From an uncultured Ignavibacterium sp. (GTDB taxonomy: Bacteria > Bacteroidota > Ignavibacteria > Ignavibacteriales > Ignavibacteriaceae): a stretch of DNA of 44,714 nucleotides. Made by a program: the position numbers and the translations under genes. Of this stretch, positions 27,028-36,003 are shown piece after piece; the stretch's first letter is position 1; the number at the start of each line of letters is the position of its first letter. Location of the stretch: the NCBI GenBank assembly GCA_937934185.1, contig CALHAB010000101.1, forward strand, positions 1-44,714, in the 5' to 3' direction. The notes below the pieces were generated by a model that saw nothing but the letters and a program-made list of their open reading frames with translations, was not told where the DNA came from and did no database searches.

Positions 27028-27912
27028 ATGATAATGACTGATTTATCTCTGCAGCAAAAACGGGAACGAACTACTAAAATTATTTCCAACATTCTGAATC
27101 TGAATGTGATTCCCAAAGTTATTTTTGAGTTGATGAAAATTCTTGACAATCCGAATACGACTGCACACGAACTAAATAAGATTATCAGCAAAGACCAGGC
27201 GCTTGTTACAAAAATTCTGTCAGTTGCAAACTCACCTTTGTATGGATTACAAAGAAAAGTTTCCACTATTGATTTTGCAATTCTGGTTCTTGGTTTCAAA
27301 GAATTGAAAAGCATCATATCAGTCATTTCAATTTCAGATGCTTTGAAGAACAAAACTGATAAGTATCTCAATCAGAAAGAATTTATGCTTCACTCGTACA
27401 TGGTTGGAGCCGCAAGTAAAAAGATTGCAAAAGATATGGGATTTCAGAACTCAGGTGAAGCATTCATTGCCGGCTTTCTTCACGATATCGGAATATCAAT
27501 CGTTCATCGTTATCTGCATTCAAACTTTGCAATGATTTTTGATTTAATGGAAAGCCAGAAAATGACTTTCAGAGATGCAGAAGTAGAAGTCAATGGAATG
27601 ACTCACGAGGAGATAGGAAGTTTTCTTTTAGAGAAGTGGAATTTTCCTGCAGAAATTTGTGATGCTGTTTTGAATCATCACAATCCCGGCAAGTCTCAGC
27701 TTAGTCCGGCTATGGCTTCAATCATCAGTGTTGCAGATTATATGACTCAATCACTTAAAGTAGGTGAACTGAAAATAGATAAAGACAACCATCTTGATGA
27801 ATATACTTTAAGCAAATTCAATTTCGAGAAAGAACTTGATGCAGAAAAATTTGCAGCAAAGTATAAAGATCTCTTCTGGGAACAATTAGAATTTGTAAGG
27901 TTTTTAAATTGA
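27028..27912 (+). CDS. HDOD domain protein (second of a tandem pair)
   Basis: 294 aa, collinear with its upstream neighbour. Shared stretches include SKDQALVTKILSVANSPLYG, KVSTIDFAI and FLHDIG, so the pair arose by duplication. An AAAGG ribosome site precedes the ATG at 27028; an alternative ATG lies two codons later. The most divergent region is the part after the second HD-like motif. The stop overlaps a TTG start of the following kinase-like gene (TTGA). Confidence 0.88.
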   Translation: MIMTDLSLQQKRERTTKIISNILNLNVIPKVIFELMKILDNPNTTAHELNKIISKDQALVTKILSVANSPLYGLQRKVSTIDFAILVLGFKELKSIISVISISDALKNKTDKYLNQKEFMLHSYMVGAASKKIAKDMGFQNSGEAFIAGFLHDIGISIVHRYLHSNFAMIFDLMESQKMTFRDAEVEVNGMTHEEIGSFLLEKWNFPAEICDAVLNHHNPGKSQLSPAMASIISVADYMTQSLKVGELKIDKDNHLDEYTLSKFNFEKELDAEKFAAKYKDLFWEQLEFVRFLN

Positions 27913-29198
27913 GAGTAATAAAAGAAAATAATCAGGAATTTCACTCATTTACGCTTTCGCTGAAGCAGCTTGAGAGAAGCAGTTCACAAAGCGGAACTGT
28001 GTTTGTTGAAAAGAATGATGAAAGTCTTTCTGATTTAAATGGGAAAGATTCATCTCTCAACAGGATTCATAACTTCACCAAAAAAATTAATTCTCATACA
28101 AATCTTCAGGATATTTTATCAGACTTTAAGAACGAAGTAAAAAGTCTGACTTTCTTTAATGAACCAGAGATATTTCTGATAAATGAAAAAACATCCAATT
28201 GTTTTCCGCTCAACACAAACTGTAAAGAAAATATTTCCTCATTTGTCAGAAGAAATCTCAGTGCCGGAGTTATTGATTGGATTGCTGAAACGAGAAGTTA
28301 TAAAATTATTCCTTACGGAAATTATAATTCTCTTTCATTCGGTTTGAATTGTCTTATCGTACCGATTTTTAACAGTGGAAAGTTCAAAGGTGTACTTTCA
28401 ACTATTACTTCATTTACGGAACTTGATAAAGAATCTGCTGAACTCAAGCTTCTCGTAACATTATTGGATATTACTTTTTCAAAAATTCAATTTGAATTAA
28501 CAAAGAACGAATTAAACAATGTTTATTCAGAGCTGCAGTCAGTTCAATCAAAGCTTGAGAATGATTATAAACTTGCAGCACTTGGCGAACTTGCTTACAG
28601 AAGCATTGAAGAAATTTCATCGCCAATTCAGGTGATACTCAGCTATGCAGATTTACTGAAACGCGAATATCCGGAGATTGATGAAGAGATGACTGATCTG
28701 ATTAAAAAGAAAGTTTATGATATCAAATCAATACTTGAAAGATTAGTCAAATTCATCACAACAGATGATAAAGCGAAAAAAGTTGTTCCTTGTTCAGTAA
28801 ATGAAGTTATTGTTGAATTCAGAAAGCTTGTTGAACCAGCACTTAATGCAGAGAACTGTGAGTGCGTTCTGGACCTTGAAGAAAATATACCTTCGATTTT
28901 AAGCAATAAAAATTATCTCAACCAGATTTTTATAAACGGATTCAGTCTTATAAATCCTTTAACTGAACCGGGCGGCGGAGTGATTATACAGAGCCGTTAC
29001 TCAAAACAAAGAATTGTTGTCAAAATGTTATTTACAAAATCAGTTGATCTTACTAAGATAAATGAACAGGAAGTTGGTATGAACATTCTTAAATCTTTAA
29101 TGGATAAACACGAGGGTGAATTCCTTATAAACTCCGATGAAGCAACCGGAAGCACATTAGTTTTTTCGTTTCCATTAATCAGAAAGGTGAGAGAATGA
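27909..29198 (+). CDS. GAF-containing degenerate histidine kinase (probable pseudokinase)
   Basis: 429 aa from a TTG that overlaps the previous stop (TTGA), with AAGG eight bases upstream. A GAF-like domain (about 50-195) is followed by a coiled coil (about 195-222) and a DHp-like helix. The H box reads LGELAYRSIEEISSP where an active kinase has AHEINNP: the phospho-acceptor His is E234. The ATPase-like C-terminus lacks the N-box Asn and any DxGxG motif. It probably cannot autophosphorylate and may sense a ligand or scaffold other signalling proteins. A sequencing error cannot explain several separate losses. Confidence 0.85.
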   Translation: MRVIKENNQEFHSFTLSLKQLERSSSQSGTVFVEKNDESLSDLNGKDSSLNRIHNFTKKINSHTNLQDILSDFKNEVKSLTFFNEPEIFLINEKTSNCFPLNTNCKENISSFVRRNLSAGVIDWIAETRSYKIIPYGNYNSLSFGLNCLIVPIFNSGKFKGVLSTITSFTELDKESAELKLLVTLLDITFSKIQFELTKNELNNVYSELQSVQSKLENDYKLAALGELAYRSIEEISSPIQVILSYADLLKREYPEIDEEMTDLIKKKVYDIKSILERLVKFITTDDKAKKVVPCSVNEVIVEFRKLVEPALNAENCECVLDLEENIPSILSNKNYLNQIFINGFSLINPLTEPGGGVIIQSRYSKQRIVVKMLFTKSVDLTKINEQEVGMNILKSLMDKHEGEFLINSDEATGSTLVFSFPLIRKVRE

Positions 29199-29506
29199 AT
29201 ATTGATTTGATTTTTTATCTGGTGCTTGCTGTAATATTTCTGTTATCAGTCACCGGATTTTACTTTATAAATAGAACCAAAAGAGAAAACCAACTGCTGC
29301 TTAAAAGAAATATTTCGTTATTAAGAGAAGAAAAAATAATAACTGCTGTTGAACCCAACAGAACTAAGAAAAGAAGAAAACTTCTCCGGCGGATTAAATC
29401 TGGCAATGAACTCAATGATCAACAGGTTTTATCTGAAGCTCAGAAAAACAAGCTTTCTGCCGGAGAGATTCTTCTTGCAAACAAAATTAATTCTTTCAGC
29501 AATTAG
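29195..29506 (+). CDS. Hypothetical 103-aa membrane-anchored protein
   Basis: Not recognised. One N-terminal membrane segment (about 5-25) is followed by a very basic cytoplasmic part with a RTKKRRKLLRRIKSG cluster (about 56-70) and a helical end. ATGA overlap with the kinase-like gene and an 11-base gap to flgF show cotranscription. The basic patch could bind lipid head groups or nucleic acid; neither is shown. Compositional bias matches neighbouring genes. Confidence 0.68.
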   Translation: MNIDLIFYLVLAVIFLLSVTGFYFINRTKRENQLLLKRNISLLREEKIITAVEPNRTKKRRKLLRRIKSGNELNDQQVLSEAQKNKLSAGEILLANKINSFSN

Positions 29507-29517
29507 CAGGTCGTAAA

Positions 29518-30225
29518 ATGATTAAAGGTATTTATCACGCAGCCCGGAGTCTTGAAACTCAGAATAAAAATATGGAAAGGATTGCTAACAATCTTGCTAA
29601 TCTTAATACTGTCGGATACAAACGCGAAGGAATGTTTGTTCAGATACTTAATCAGTTGGGAGGACCGCAAATAAAAAGTCCTGTTGACCTGAGACAAGGC
29701 GAATTATTCGAAACCAAAAATCCGCTTGATGTTGCGATTGTTGGAATTGGTTTATTTATAGTTAAAACTGATAAAGGATATGAATATGTCCGAAACGGAA
29801 ATTTTCAGATTTCGCAGGAAGGTTTTCTCGTTGATAAAGATGGTAGAAAGGTTATCGGAAAAAACGGCGAAATAAATTTATCGGAGTATCAGCTTGATGA
29901 AAACAATCTTCTTACAATAACCAGAAACGGAGAAATTAAAGTCGGAGAAAATTCTGTTGATAATTTACTGATTGCAAAACTAAATGAAGATAGTTACGAG
30001 TACAGAAAAGAAGGTCTTAACTTTGATTCGTTATCAGATATCGAAGAGCTTGCAGATGAAAATGAATATCAGATTCTGCAGGGTTATCTGGAGGAATCAA
30101 ATGTTAATCCGATCCAGGAAATGGAAAATATGATCCGTGTTTCCAAAGATTATGAATCATCCTACAAAATGGTCATTAGTCTGGATGAGTCATTACAAAA
30201 ATCATCTGAAATAGGAAAAATCTAA
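29518..30225 (+). CDS. flgF: Flagellar rod protein FlgF
   Basis: 235 aa. FlgF sits in the proximal part of the rod. The N-terminal helix has IANNLANLNTVGYKREG, and the C-terminus has LEESNVNPIQEMENMIRVS, the rod/hook signatures. The central part (DVAIVGIGLFIVKTDKGYEYVRNG) is the common FlgF/FlgG core. The gene stands directly before flgG, and it is shorter than FlgG and less conserved, which favours FlgF. An 'FlgG paralogue' label would also be acceptable. Confidence 0.9.
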   Translation: MIKGIYHAARSLETQNKNMERIANNLANLNTVGYKREGMFVQILNQLGGPQIKSPVDLRQGELFETKNPLDVAIVGIGLFIVKTDKGYEYVRNGNFQISQEGFLVDKDGRKVIGKNGEINLSEYQLDENNLLTITRNGEIKVGENSVDNLLIAKLNEDSYEYRKEGLNFDSLSDIEELADENEYQILQGYLEESNVNPIQEMENMIRVSKDYESSYKMVISLDESLQKSSEIGKI

Positions 30226-30235
30226 GAGGTTAAAT

Positions 30236-31036
30236 ATGAGTACAAGAGCACTAAGAACAGCAGCTTCCGGTATGTATGCACAGCAGATAAACATTGAAGT
30301 TATATCGAACAACATTGCCAATATGAACACAACCGGCTTTAAAAAGAATAAGCCCGAATTCCAGGATCTAATGTATCAGGAAGTTGCGGTTAATCCGATT
30401 AATTCATCTGCTCCGGGAATTAAATCAACAGGAACAGAAGTAATTCAGGTTGGTAATGGTGTTAAACCATCATCAACACAAAAAATATTTATGCAAGGTG
30501 ATCTTGTTCCTACAAATAATTTGCTCGACCTCGCAATTCAGGGCGATGGATTTTTCCAGATAAGAAAACCTGACGGAACATTTGTTTATACACGCGATGG
30601 TTCATTCAAAGTTAATGCTGAAGGCATAATCGTAACAAGCAGCGGTTATTCACTTGACCCGGAAATCAGAATAGATGAAAACTCGGTTGGCTTTTCTGTT
30701 TCGAGAGATGGTGTGATTGAATTGCAGCAAAGAGACGGAACAAATATTCCGGTTGGAAATATTCAATTAGTAAGATTCTTAAATCCTGCCGGACTTATGG
30801 CTTTGGGCGACAATCTTTACGCAGAAACAGAGGCAAGCGGAGTTCCGATGTTTGGAACGCCGGGCATTGATGGCTTTGGTGAAATTCATCAGGGATTTCT
30901 TGAATCATCAAATGTTGATGTTGTCGAAGAAATGATTTCAATGATTACTGCCCAGAGAGCTTATGAAATTAACAGCAAGACTGTTAAAACAGTTGAAGAG
31001 ATGATGACAATGGCTAACAATCTTAAAAGAGGTTAA
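30236..31036 (+). CDS. flgG: Flagellar distal rod protein FlgG
   Basis: 266 aa, the standard FlgG length (about 260). FlgG builds the distal rod that crosses the P and L rings. The N-terminus has LRTAASGMYAQQINIEVISNNIANMNTTG in parts, and the C-terminus has LESSNVDVVEEMISMITAQRAYEINSK in parts. The DLAIQGDGFFQI core is intact. An AGAGGT ribosome site precedes the ATG. Confidence 0.97.
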   Translation: MSTRALRTAASGMYAQQINIEVISNNIANMNTTGFKKNKPEFQDLMYQEVAVNPINSSAPGIKSTGTEVIQVGNGVKPSSTQKIFMQGDLVPTNNLLDLAIQGDGFFQIRKPDGTFVYTRDGSFKVNAEGIIVTSSGYSLDPEIRIDENSVGFSVSRDGVIELQQRDGTNIPVGNIQLVRFLNPAGLMALGDNLYAETEASGVPMFGTPGIDGFGEIHQGFLESSNVDVVEEMISMITAQRAYEINSKTVKTVEEMMTMANNLKRG

Positions 31037-31054
31037 ATAAAAGGAGAATGAGTT

Positions 31055-31693
31055 GTGATTCTGATTTTTGTCATATTGCTTTCAATTTCAATTTCAGCTC
31101 AGAACTTCAAGTCCGAAGTCGAAAATTATTTTAATCATAAGCTGAAAGGTTATGACAAAATTGAAGTTTCATTTCTTAATGATATAACACAGCATAATTA
31201 TAAAATTGATGAGAGCCGCGAACTGAAAATAAAAGGTTCAACAGTTTATCTTCCTGTTAAATATTCTGACAGGAACAGATTGGTTAATTCAATTCTCACT
31301 ATTCAGCTTAAACTTTATAAACTTATTCCAGTAGCAATAAAAGAAATTAAAAGAAAAGAAAAAATTGAATCAAACAGTTTTATGCTTCAGATCGTTGATG
31401 TTTCTTCATTAAAATATTCTGAAGCAGCAATTGTCTCTGATCTGAATTCAGTTCGTGCAAAAAGTTTAATCAAAGAAGGTCAGATAATTACTAAAGATCT
31501 AATAGAAGAAATTCCTGTTGTTCAATCAGGTTCCAGAGTTTTGGCAGAATATGTTAAAGGCTCAGTAGTCATAAGCACAGAAGCAGTTGCAAGACGGGAT
31601 GGAAGAGTTGATGAAGTAATTGATATTCTCACTGCTTCAAATGAATTGTTGAAAGCAAAAGTAATTAATTCACAAAAAGTTTTAATCGAGTAA
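31055..31693 (+). CDS. flgA: P-ring assembly chaperone FlgA
   Basis: 212 aa from a GTG start eight bases after an AAAGGAG ribosome site. An ATG seven bases upstream is in another frame. A short signal peptide (about 1-15, ending ISAQ) sends it to the periplasm, where FlgA helps FlgI form the P ring. The C-terminal SAF-type domain has AIVSDLNSVRAKSLIKEGQIIT and a final part with KVINSQKVLIE. Position between flgG and flgH supports the call. Confidence 0.9.
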   Translation: MILIFVILLSISISAQNFKSEVENYFNHKLKGYDKIEVSFLNDITQHNYKIDESRELKIKGSTVYLPVKYSDRNRLVNSILTIQLKLYKLIPVAIKEIKRKEKIESNSFMLQIVDVSSLKYSEAAIVSDLNSVRAKSLIKEGQIITKDLIEEIPVVQSGSRVLAEYVKGSVVISTEAVARRDGRVDEVIDILTASNELLKAKVINSQKVLIE

Positions 31694-31697
31694 GACT

Positions 31698-32267
31698 ATG
31701 AAAAAAATATTTCTGTTCATTGCATTGATATCAGTTTCCATTCTTCCTCAGGAGATGAGAAAGAATGCGGCTTATTCACTTTTCTCTGATGAGAAAGCTG
31801 CAAGAGTGGGCGATGCAATCACTATAATAGTTGTTGAATCTTCCATCGCAACCAATAACGCAGAAACAAAAAGCGGAAGAGAAACAAATCTTGGATTTGA
31901 TCTCTCAGGTCAGTTTGATAAAACAAAATTACCTTCCGGCAGTCTGGATATCGGAAGTGGAAATGACTTTAAAGGTTCCGGCTCAACAAAAACTTCGGGA
32001 GTAATTCAGACTAAAATAAGTGCAACTATTGATTCAGTCCTTTCAAATGGAAATCTGATTATTAGAGGTAGCAAAAAAATTACAATCAACGGTGAAGAGC
32101 AATTAATCTCAATCAAAGGCATTGTAAGAACCTCTGATGTCCGTGCTGATAACTCGGTTTTATCTTATAACATTTCTGATGCGGAAATTACATTTGAAGG
32201 AAACGGAATTGTAAGCGATGTTCAGTCGCCGGGTCTTTTAACAAAATTTTTAAGAATGCTTTTTTAG
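31698..32267 (+). CDS. flgH: Flagellar L-ring protein FlgH, without lipobox
   Basis: 189 aa. FlgH forms the outer-membrane L ring. The core has ARVGDAITIIVVESS and later SYNISDAEITFEGNG, the FlgH pattern, and the C-terminus ends in the usual KFLRMLF. A signal peptide (about 1-17) is present but no cysteine follows it; most FlgHs are lipoproteins. Anchoring would then differ. The protein is also shorter than the usual 220-230 aa. An outer membrane is implied. Confidence 0.92.
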   Translation: MKKIFLFIALISVSILPQEMRKNAAYSLFSDEKAARVGDAITIIVVESSIATNNAETKSGRETNLGFDLSGQFDKTKLPSGSLDIGSGNDFKGSGSTKTSGVIQTKISATIDSVLSNGNLIIRGSKKITINGEEQLISIKGIVRTSDVRADNSVLSYNISDAEITFEGNGIVSDVQSPGLLTKFLRMLF

Positions 32268-32274
32268 GTAAACT

Positions 32275-33369
32275 ATGAAAACCTCAAAGCTGATTTTATT
32301 TGTATTGATAATTATTTCTCAGCAAATCTTTTCTCAAAGAATAAAAGATATTGCATATCTCAACAGCGATCACACCGAACAGGTGATAGGATACGGACTT
32401 GTTGTTGGTTTAGCTGGCACAGGTGACAGCTATCGTACTCAGTTTACGATGCAGTCTATTACAAGTATGTTAAAAAGATTTGGCATCACTGTTCCTCAGA
32501 CAGATGTCAGAACAAGAAATGTTGCAGCAGTAATGGTTACTGCTTCACTTCAACACAACTTTAAACCAGGATTTAAGTTTGATGTAATCGTATCATCACT
32601 TGGTGATGCAACAAGTCTTCTGGGCGGAACTTTATTGATGACTCCGCTTTCAGCAATTAACGGCGAAGTATATGCAATGGCTCAAGGTCCGATTTCAATC
32701 GGCGGTTATGATTTTAATACTTACACAGGAAATCGTGTTGCAAAAAATCATGCATTAACCGGACGGGTTCCGCTTGGCGGAGTTCTGAAAGAAAATCTTC
32801 CTCAGAATACTGTTACTAATAATGAACTGAGCATTTTCCTGAAAATGCCTGACTTAACAACTTCCAACAATGTTGCACTCGCGATTAATGAAAAGTTCGG
32901 ACAGAACACTGCAATTTCAATTGACGCTGCTGAAGTCAGAGTGAAAATTCCTGCAGATAAACAAACAGATGTTATCAGTTTTCTTGCTGAGCTTGAATCA
33001 CTTCCTGTTCAAACTGATTATGTTGCAAAAGTTATACTTAACGAGAGAACAGGGACAGTTGTTGCCGGAAATAATGTTCAGATAAAACCTGTCAGCATTA
33101 CTCACGGAAGTTTGAACATTACAATAAGAAATTATCCATTTGTTTCACAGCCTGGAGCTTTTTCAAGCGGTACGACTGCAATTGTTAATAATGCAATTCC
33201 GTATGTTCAACAGGATTCTACAAACACAATAGCAATTCAGGGTGCAAGCAATGTTCAGGAAGTTGCTTCCGCACTTAATTCACTTAAGGTTTCTCCGAAA
33301 GATATAATTGCAATCTTTCAGGCACTTAAAGAAGCCGGTGCACTTGTAGCGGAACTTGTAATAATGTAG
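32275..33369 (+). CDS. flgI: Flagellar P-ring protein FlgI
   Basis: 364 aa with a signal peptide (about 1-20). FlgI forms the peptidoglycan-level P ring. The sequence has RIKDIAYLNSDHTEQVIGYGLVVGLAGTGD at the mature start in parts, and VVAGNNVQIKPVSITHG and the C-terminal DIIAIFQALKEAGALVAEL in parts, all FlgI landmarks. Length is typical. Confidence 0.97.
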   Translation: MKTSKLILFVLIIISQQIFSQRIKDIAYLNSDHTEQVIGYGLVVGLAGTGDSYRTQFTMQSITSMLKRFGITVPQTDVRTRNVAAVMVTASLQHNFKPGFKFDVIVSSLGDATSLLGGTLLMTPLSAINGEVYAMAQGPISIGGYDFNTYTGNRVAKNHALTGRVPLGGVLKENLPQNTVTNNELSIFLKMPDLTTSNNVALAINEKFGQNTAISIDAAEVRVKIPADKQTDVISFLAELESLPVQTDYVAKVILNERTGTVVAGNNVQIKPVSITHGSLNITIRNYPFVSQPGAFSSGTTAIVNNAIPYVQQDSTNTIAIQGASNVQEVASALNSLKVSPKDIIAIFQALKEAGALVAELVIM

Positions 33370-33377
33370 TATGAAAA

Positions 33378-34190
33378 ATGAGTGACATAAATTTGAAAAT
33401 AACTAATCCCAATAAGCACATTTCTCAGGTGCAACATCAGACTTATCAAAAGAATATTGATAAGAAAAAACTTGCTGATGCTTCAAAGCAATTTGAGAGT
33501 CTGCTTACTTCGATGATGTTAAAAAGTATGTCACAAACTACAGGCGGATTATTTGGTGAGGAAAGTTTTGGCGGCGATTTCTTTGAGTCAATTTTCCAGT
33601 ATGAAATAGCAAATCATATCGCAAAGGGAAAAGGACTTGGTGTTGCAGATATGATTTACAAAAAAATAACAGGTGAAAGTATTTCGAATGTCAACACTGA
33701 TAAAGAGATTGATCAGCTTCCTGTAAAAACTGCACCAAAGATAGAATACAAAAAACCTGAAGTGCCTTCTGTTAAACCAACCGAGCAAGCACTTGACAGG
33801 GTTTCGAGATATGATTCAATCATAGAAGAAGCTGCACAGACTCACGGTGTTGATAAAAACATTATTAAGGCAGTAATACTTGCAGAATCTGCAGGTAAAG
33901 AAAATGCACTTTCATCGGCTAATGCAAAAGGATTAATGCAATTGATTGATGCAACAGCAGATTATTTGGGTGTAAGAAATGTCTGGAATCCGAGAGAAAA
34001 TATCTTTGGCGGCACTAAATATTTGGCAGAACTTCTTCGAAAATATGATGGGGATCTGAAGCTTGCTTTGGCAGGTTATAATGCCGGTCCCGGCAATGTA
34101 GATAAATACAATGATATTCCGCCTTTTACAGAAACACAGACTTATGTAAAACGCGTGATGGGCTACTTAAATCATCTTGAGGCAATGTAA
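33378..34190 (+). CDS. flgJ: FlgJ-like rod-binding protein fused to an SLT lytic transglycosylase domain
   Basis: 270 aa. The N-terminal rod-binding domain (about 25-98) has ASKQFESLLTSMMLKSM and GGDFFESIFQ, which caps the growing rod. The C-terminal domain (about 140-265) is a lytic transglycosylase of the SLT type: catalytic E170 in ILAESAGKENAL, then NAKGLMQL, and LALAGYNAGPGNVDKY. Enterobacterial FlgJ instead carries a glucosaminidase domain. No signal peptide is seen, so the protein is expected to leave through the flagellar exporter. Start follows flgI by eight bases. Confidence 0.93.
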   Translation: MSDINLKITNPNKHISQVQHQTYQKNIDKKKLADASKQFESLLTSMMLKSMSQTTGGLFGEESFGGDFFESIFQYEIANHIAKGKGLGVADMIYKKITGESISNVNTDKEIDQLPVKTAPKIEYKKPEVPSVKPTEQALDRVSRYDSIIEEAAQTHGVDKNIIKAVILAESAGKENALSSANAKGLMQLIDATADYLGVRNVWNPRENIFGGTKYLAELLRKYDGDLKLALAGYNAGPGNVDKYNDIPPFTETQTYVKRVMGYLNHLEAM

Positions 34191-34642
34191 TGAAAATTAT
34201 CAGACTGCTCGAAATAATGCGAAGTCAGCTAAATAAACTTCAGGAAATGTATGAAGTGCTTCAGCAGATGCAGAATGCAATGGTAGAATCTGATTATAAT
34301 AGTTTCGAAAAAACTATTGAGCAGCAGGAAAAAATTTTAGCAGAAGTTCGATCTCAGGAGAAAGAACGAATTGATATACTCAAAGATTTACTTCAGAGTG
34401 ATATTCTTCCCGAAAAAAATGTTCTGGTTAAAAAATTATTTGAAGCTGAACCGGAATCTGATTTAAGTCTTCAGGAAGAATATCATAATATCAGAAATTC
34501 TTTAGTCAATGTTGTCGGCGAAATTGAAAATCTGAATTTTCAGAACAAGTATCTGATTGATCATTCAAGAAAATTTATTAAAGAGCTTGTTACAAATCTG
34601 TATGGAGTTAAAAATCAGAAACTTTTAGACAGAAAGGTTTAG
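34190..34642 (+). CDS. flgN: FlgN-like export chaperone for FlgK/FlgL
   Basis: 150 aa, helical, with long coiled-coil stretches (about 10-65 and 85-140). FlgN binds FlgK and FlgL and delivers them to the exporter. The sequence is weakly conserved in this family; identification rests on size, helical makeup and position directly before flgK and flgL. The ATG overlaps the flgJ stop by one base (TAATG). No flgM is found beside it, unlike in enterobacteria. Confidence 0.78.
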   Translation: MKIIRLLEIMRSQLNKLQEMYEVLQQMQNAMVESDYNSFEKTIEQQEKILAEVRSQEKERIDILKDLLQSDILPEKNVLVKKLFEAEPESDLSLQEEYHNIRNSLVNVVGEIENLNFQNKYLIDHSRKFIKELVTNLYGVKNQKLLDRKV

Positions 34643-34644
34643 CG

Positions 34645-36003
34645 ATGGCAATAACAAAAATATTCGACATATCATCACGCAGTCTTTCTGTTTACAGAAG
34701 AGCACTGGAAGTAACAAGCCATAATATTGCAAATGCAAATAATCCTGCTTTCTCAAGACAAAGAGTAATTTTTGAAACAGATATTTCTGATTTGAATGCA
34801 GGAAAAGTCTGGGGTAACGGAGTTCGGATTTCTGATGTTCAGAGAGTAAGGGATTCTTTACTTGAAGCTCACTTCAGAGAAGCGAATTCAAAATACTACA
34901 ATAACAGCCGTCAAAGTCAGTTGATAAACAATATTGAGCAGTTCTTCTCTGAACCTGGTGATTTAGGACTTTCAAACCTTTTCTCCGGCTTCTTCAATAG
35001 TTTTGATGAACTAGCAACTTCACCTAATTCAACTCCTATGAGACTGAGCGTTATCAATGCTGCAAATAATCTCGCAGCAAAAGTAAACACAATCAATCAG
35101 TCTTTTGCAAGAATGAAGCAGGACATTAAAGATGAATTTCAGAATCAGGTTCAGACTGTTAATTCACTGCTTAAACAAATTCATCAGATAAACAAAGAAC
35201 AATTCTCAAACAGTTATAAAGGACTTGCCATTAATGATCTTCTTGATAAAAGAGATGATCTGATTCAGCAACTAAGTCAGATAGTTAACATTACAGTAAC
35301 ATATGATCAGAATAATAATGCAAATGTCTCAATAGGCGGAGCTTTGGCTGCAGATGGTCTGCACGCTGCAGAATTTGAAGCAACAGAATCAAATGGCAGA
35401 CTTGCAATCAGATTAAAGAATGGCGGTATTCCTGTAATATTAAACGGCGGACAGCTTAATGCGCTATCAGAAATTTATTCGGACAAAATTCCTGCCTATA
35501 AGAAAAATCTTGATCAGATAATCACAGCTTTTGTTGATGCAGTTAATCAGGTTCACAAACAAGGTTATTCAATTACTAATCCGCCGCAAACAAATATTAA
35601 TTTCTTTGAAAGTTATGAGAACGGTGTTCTGAAAGTAAATCAGAATATACTTAATAATCCATCTTTAATTTCAATCTCTTCCGATGCGAGCAATGGCAAT
35701 GGGGATATTGCATTGCAGATTGCCGGATTGCGTGAAGCACAGATTATAAACGGAGCAAGTGTTATTGATGCTTACTCAGCATTCATTAATGGAATTGGTA
35801 ATGACGGTTTATTACAGACCAATTATGCTCAGGCAAATAATATGGTTCTTGCTCAGCTTGAAGATCAACGACAATCAGTTTCAGGAGTATCAATTGATGA
35901 AGAAATGACTAATGTTCTGAAATTTCAGAGGTCTTATGAAGCATCTGCAAAACTTATTACCGTTGCTGACGAAATGATAAGAACAATTCTGGAGATGGTC
36001 TGA
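34645..36003 (+). CDS. flgK: Hook-filament junction protein FlgK
   Basis: 452 aa. FlgK is the first junction protein between hook and filament. The N-terminus has VTSHNIANANNPAFSRQRV, and the C-terminus has SGVSIDEEMTNVLKFQRSYEASAK in parts, both typical of FlgK. The family core with FNSFDELATSPNS is present. It is somewhat short (about 550 aa in enterobacteria), lacking part of the surface domains. Its last base overlaps the first base of flgL. Confidence 0.96.
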   Translation: MAITKIFDISSRSLSVYRRALEVTSHNIANANNPAFSRQRVIFETDISDLNAGKVWGNGVRISDVQRVRDSLLEAHFREANSKYYNNSRQSQLINNIEQFFSEPGDLGLSNLFSGFFNSFDELATSPNSTPMRLSVINAANNLAAKVNTINQSFARMKQDIKDEFQNQVQTVNSLLKQIHQINKEQFSNSYKGLAINDLLDKRDDLIQQLSQIVNITVTYDQNNNANVSIGGALAADGLHAAEFEATESNGRLAIRLKNGGIPVILNGGQLNALSEIYSDKIPAYKKNLDQIITAFVDAVNQVHKQGYSITNPPQTNINFFESYENGVLKVNQNILNNPSLISISSDASNGNGDIALQIAGLREAQIINGASVIDAYSAFINGIGNDGLLQTNYAQANNMVLAQLEDQRQSVSGVSIDEEMTNVLKFQRSYEASAKLITVADEMIRTILEMV

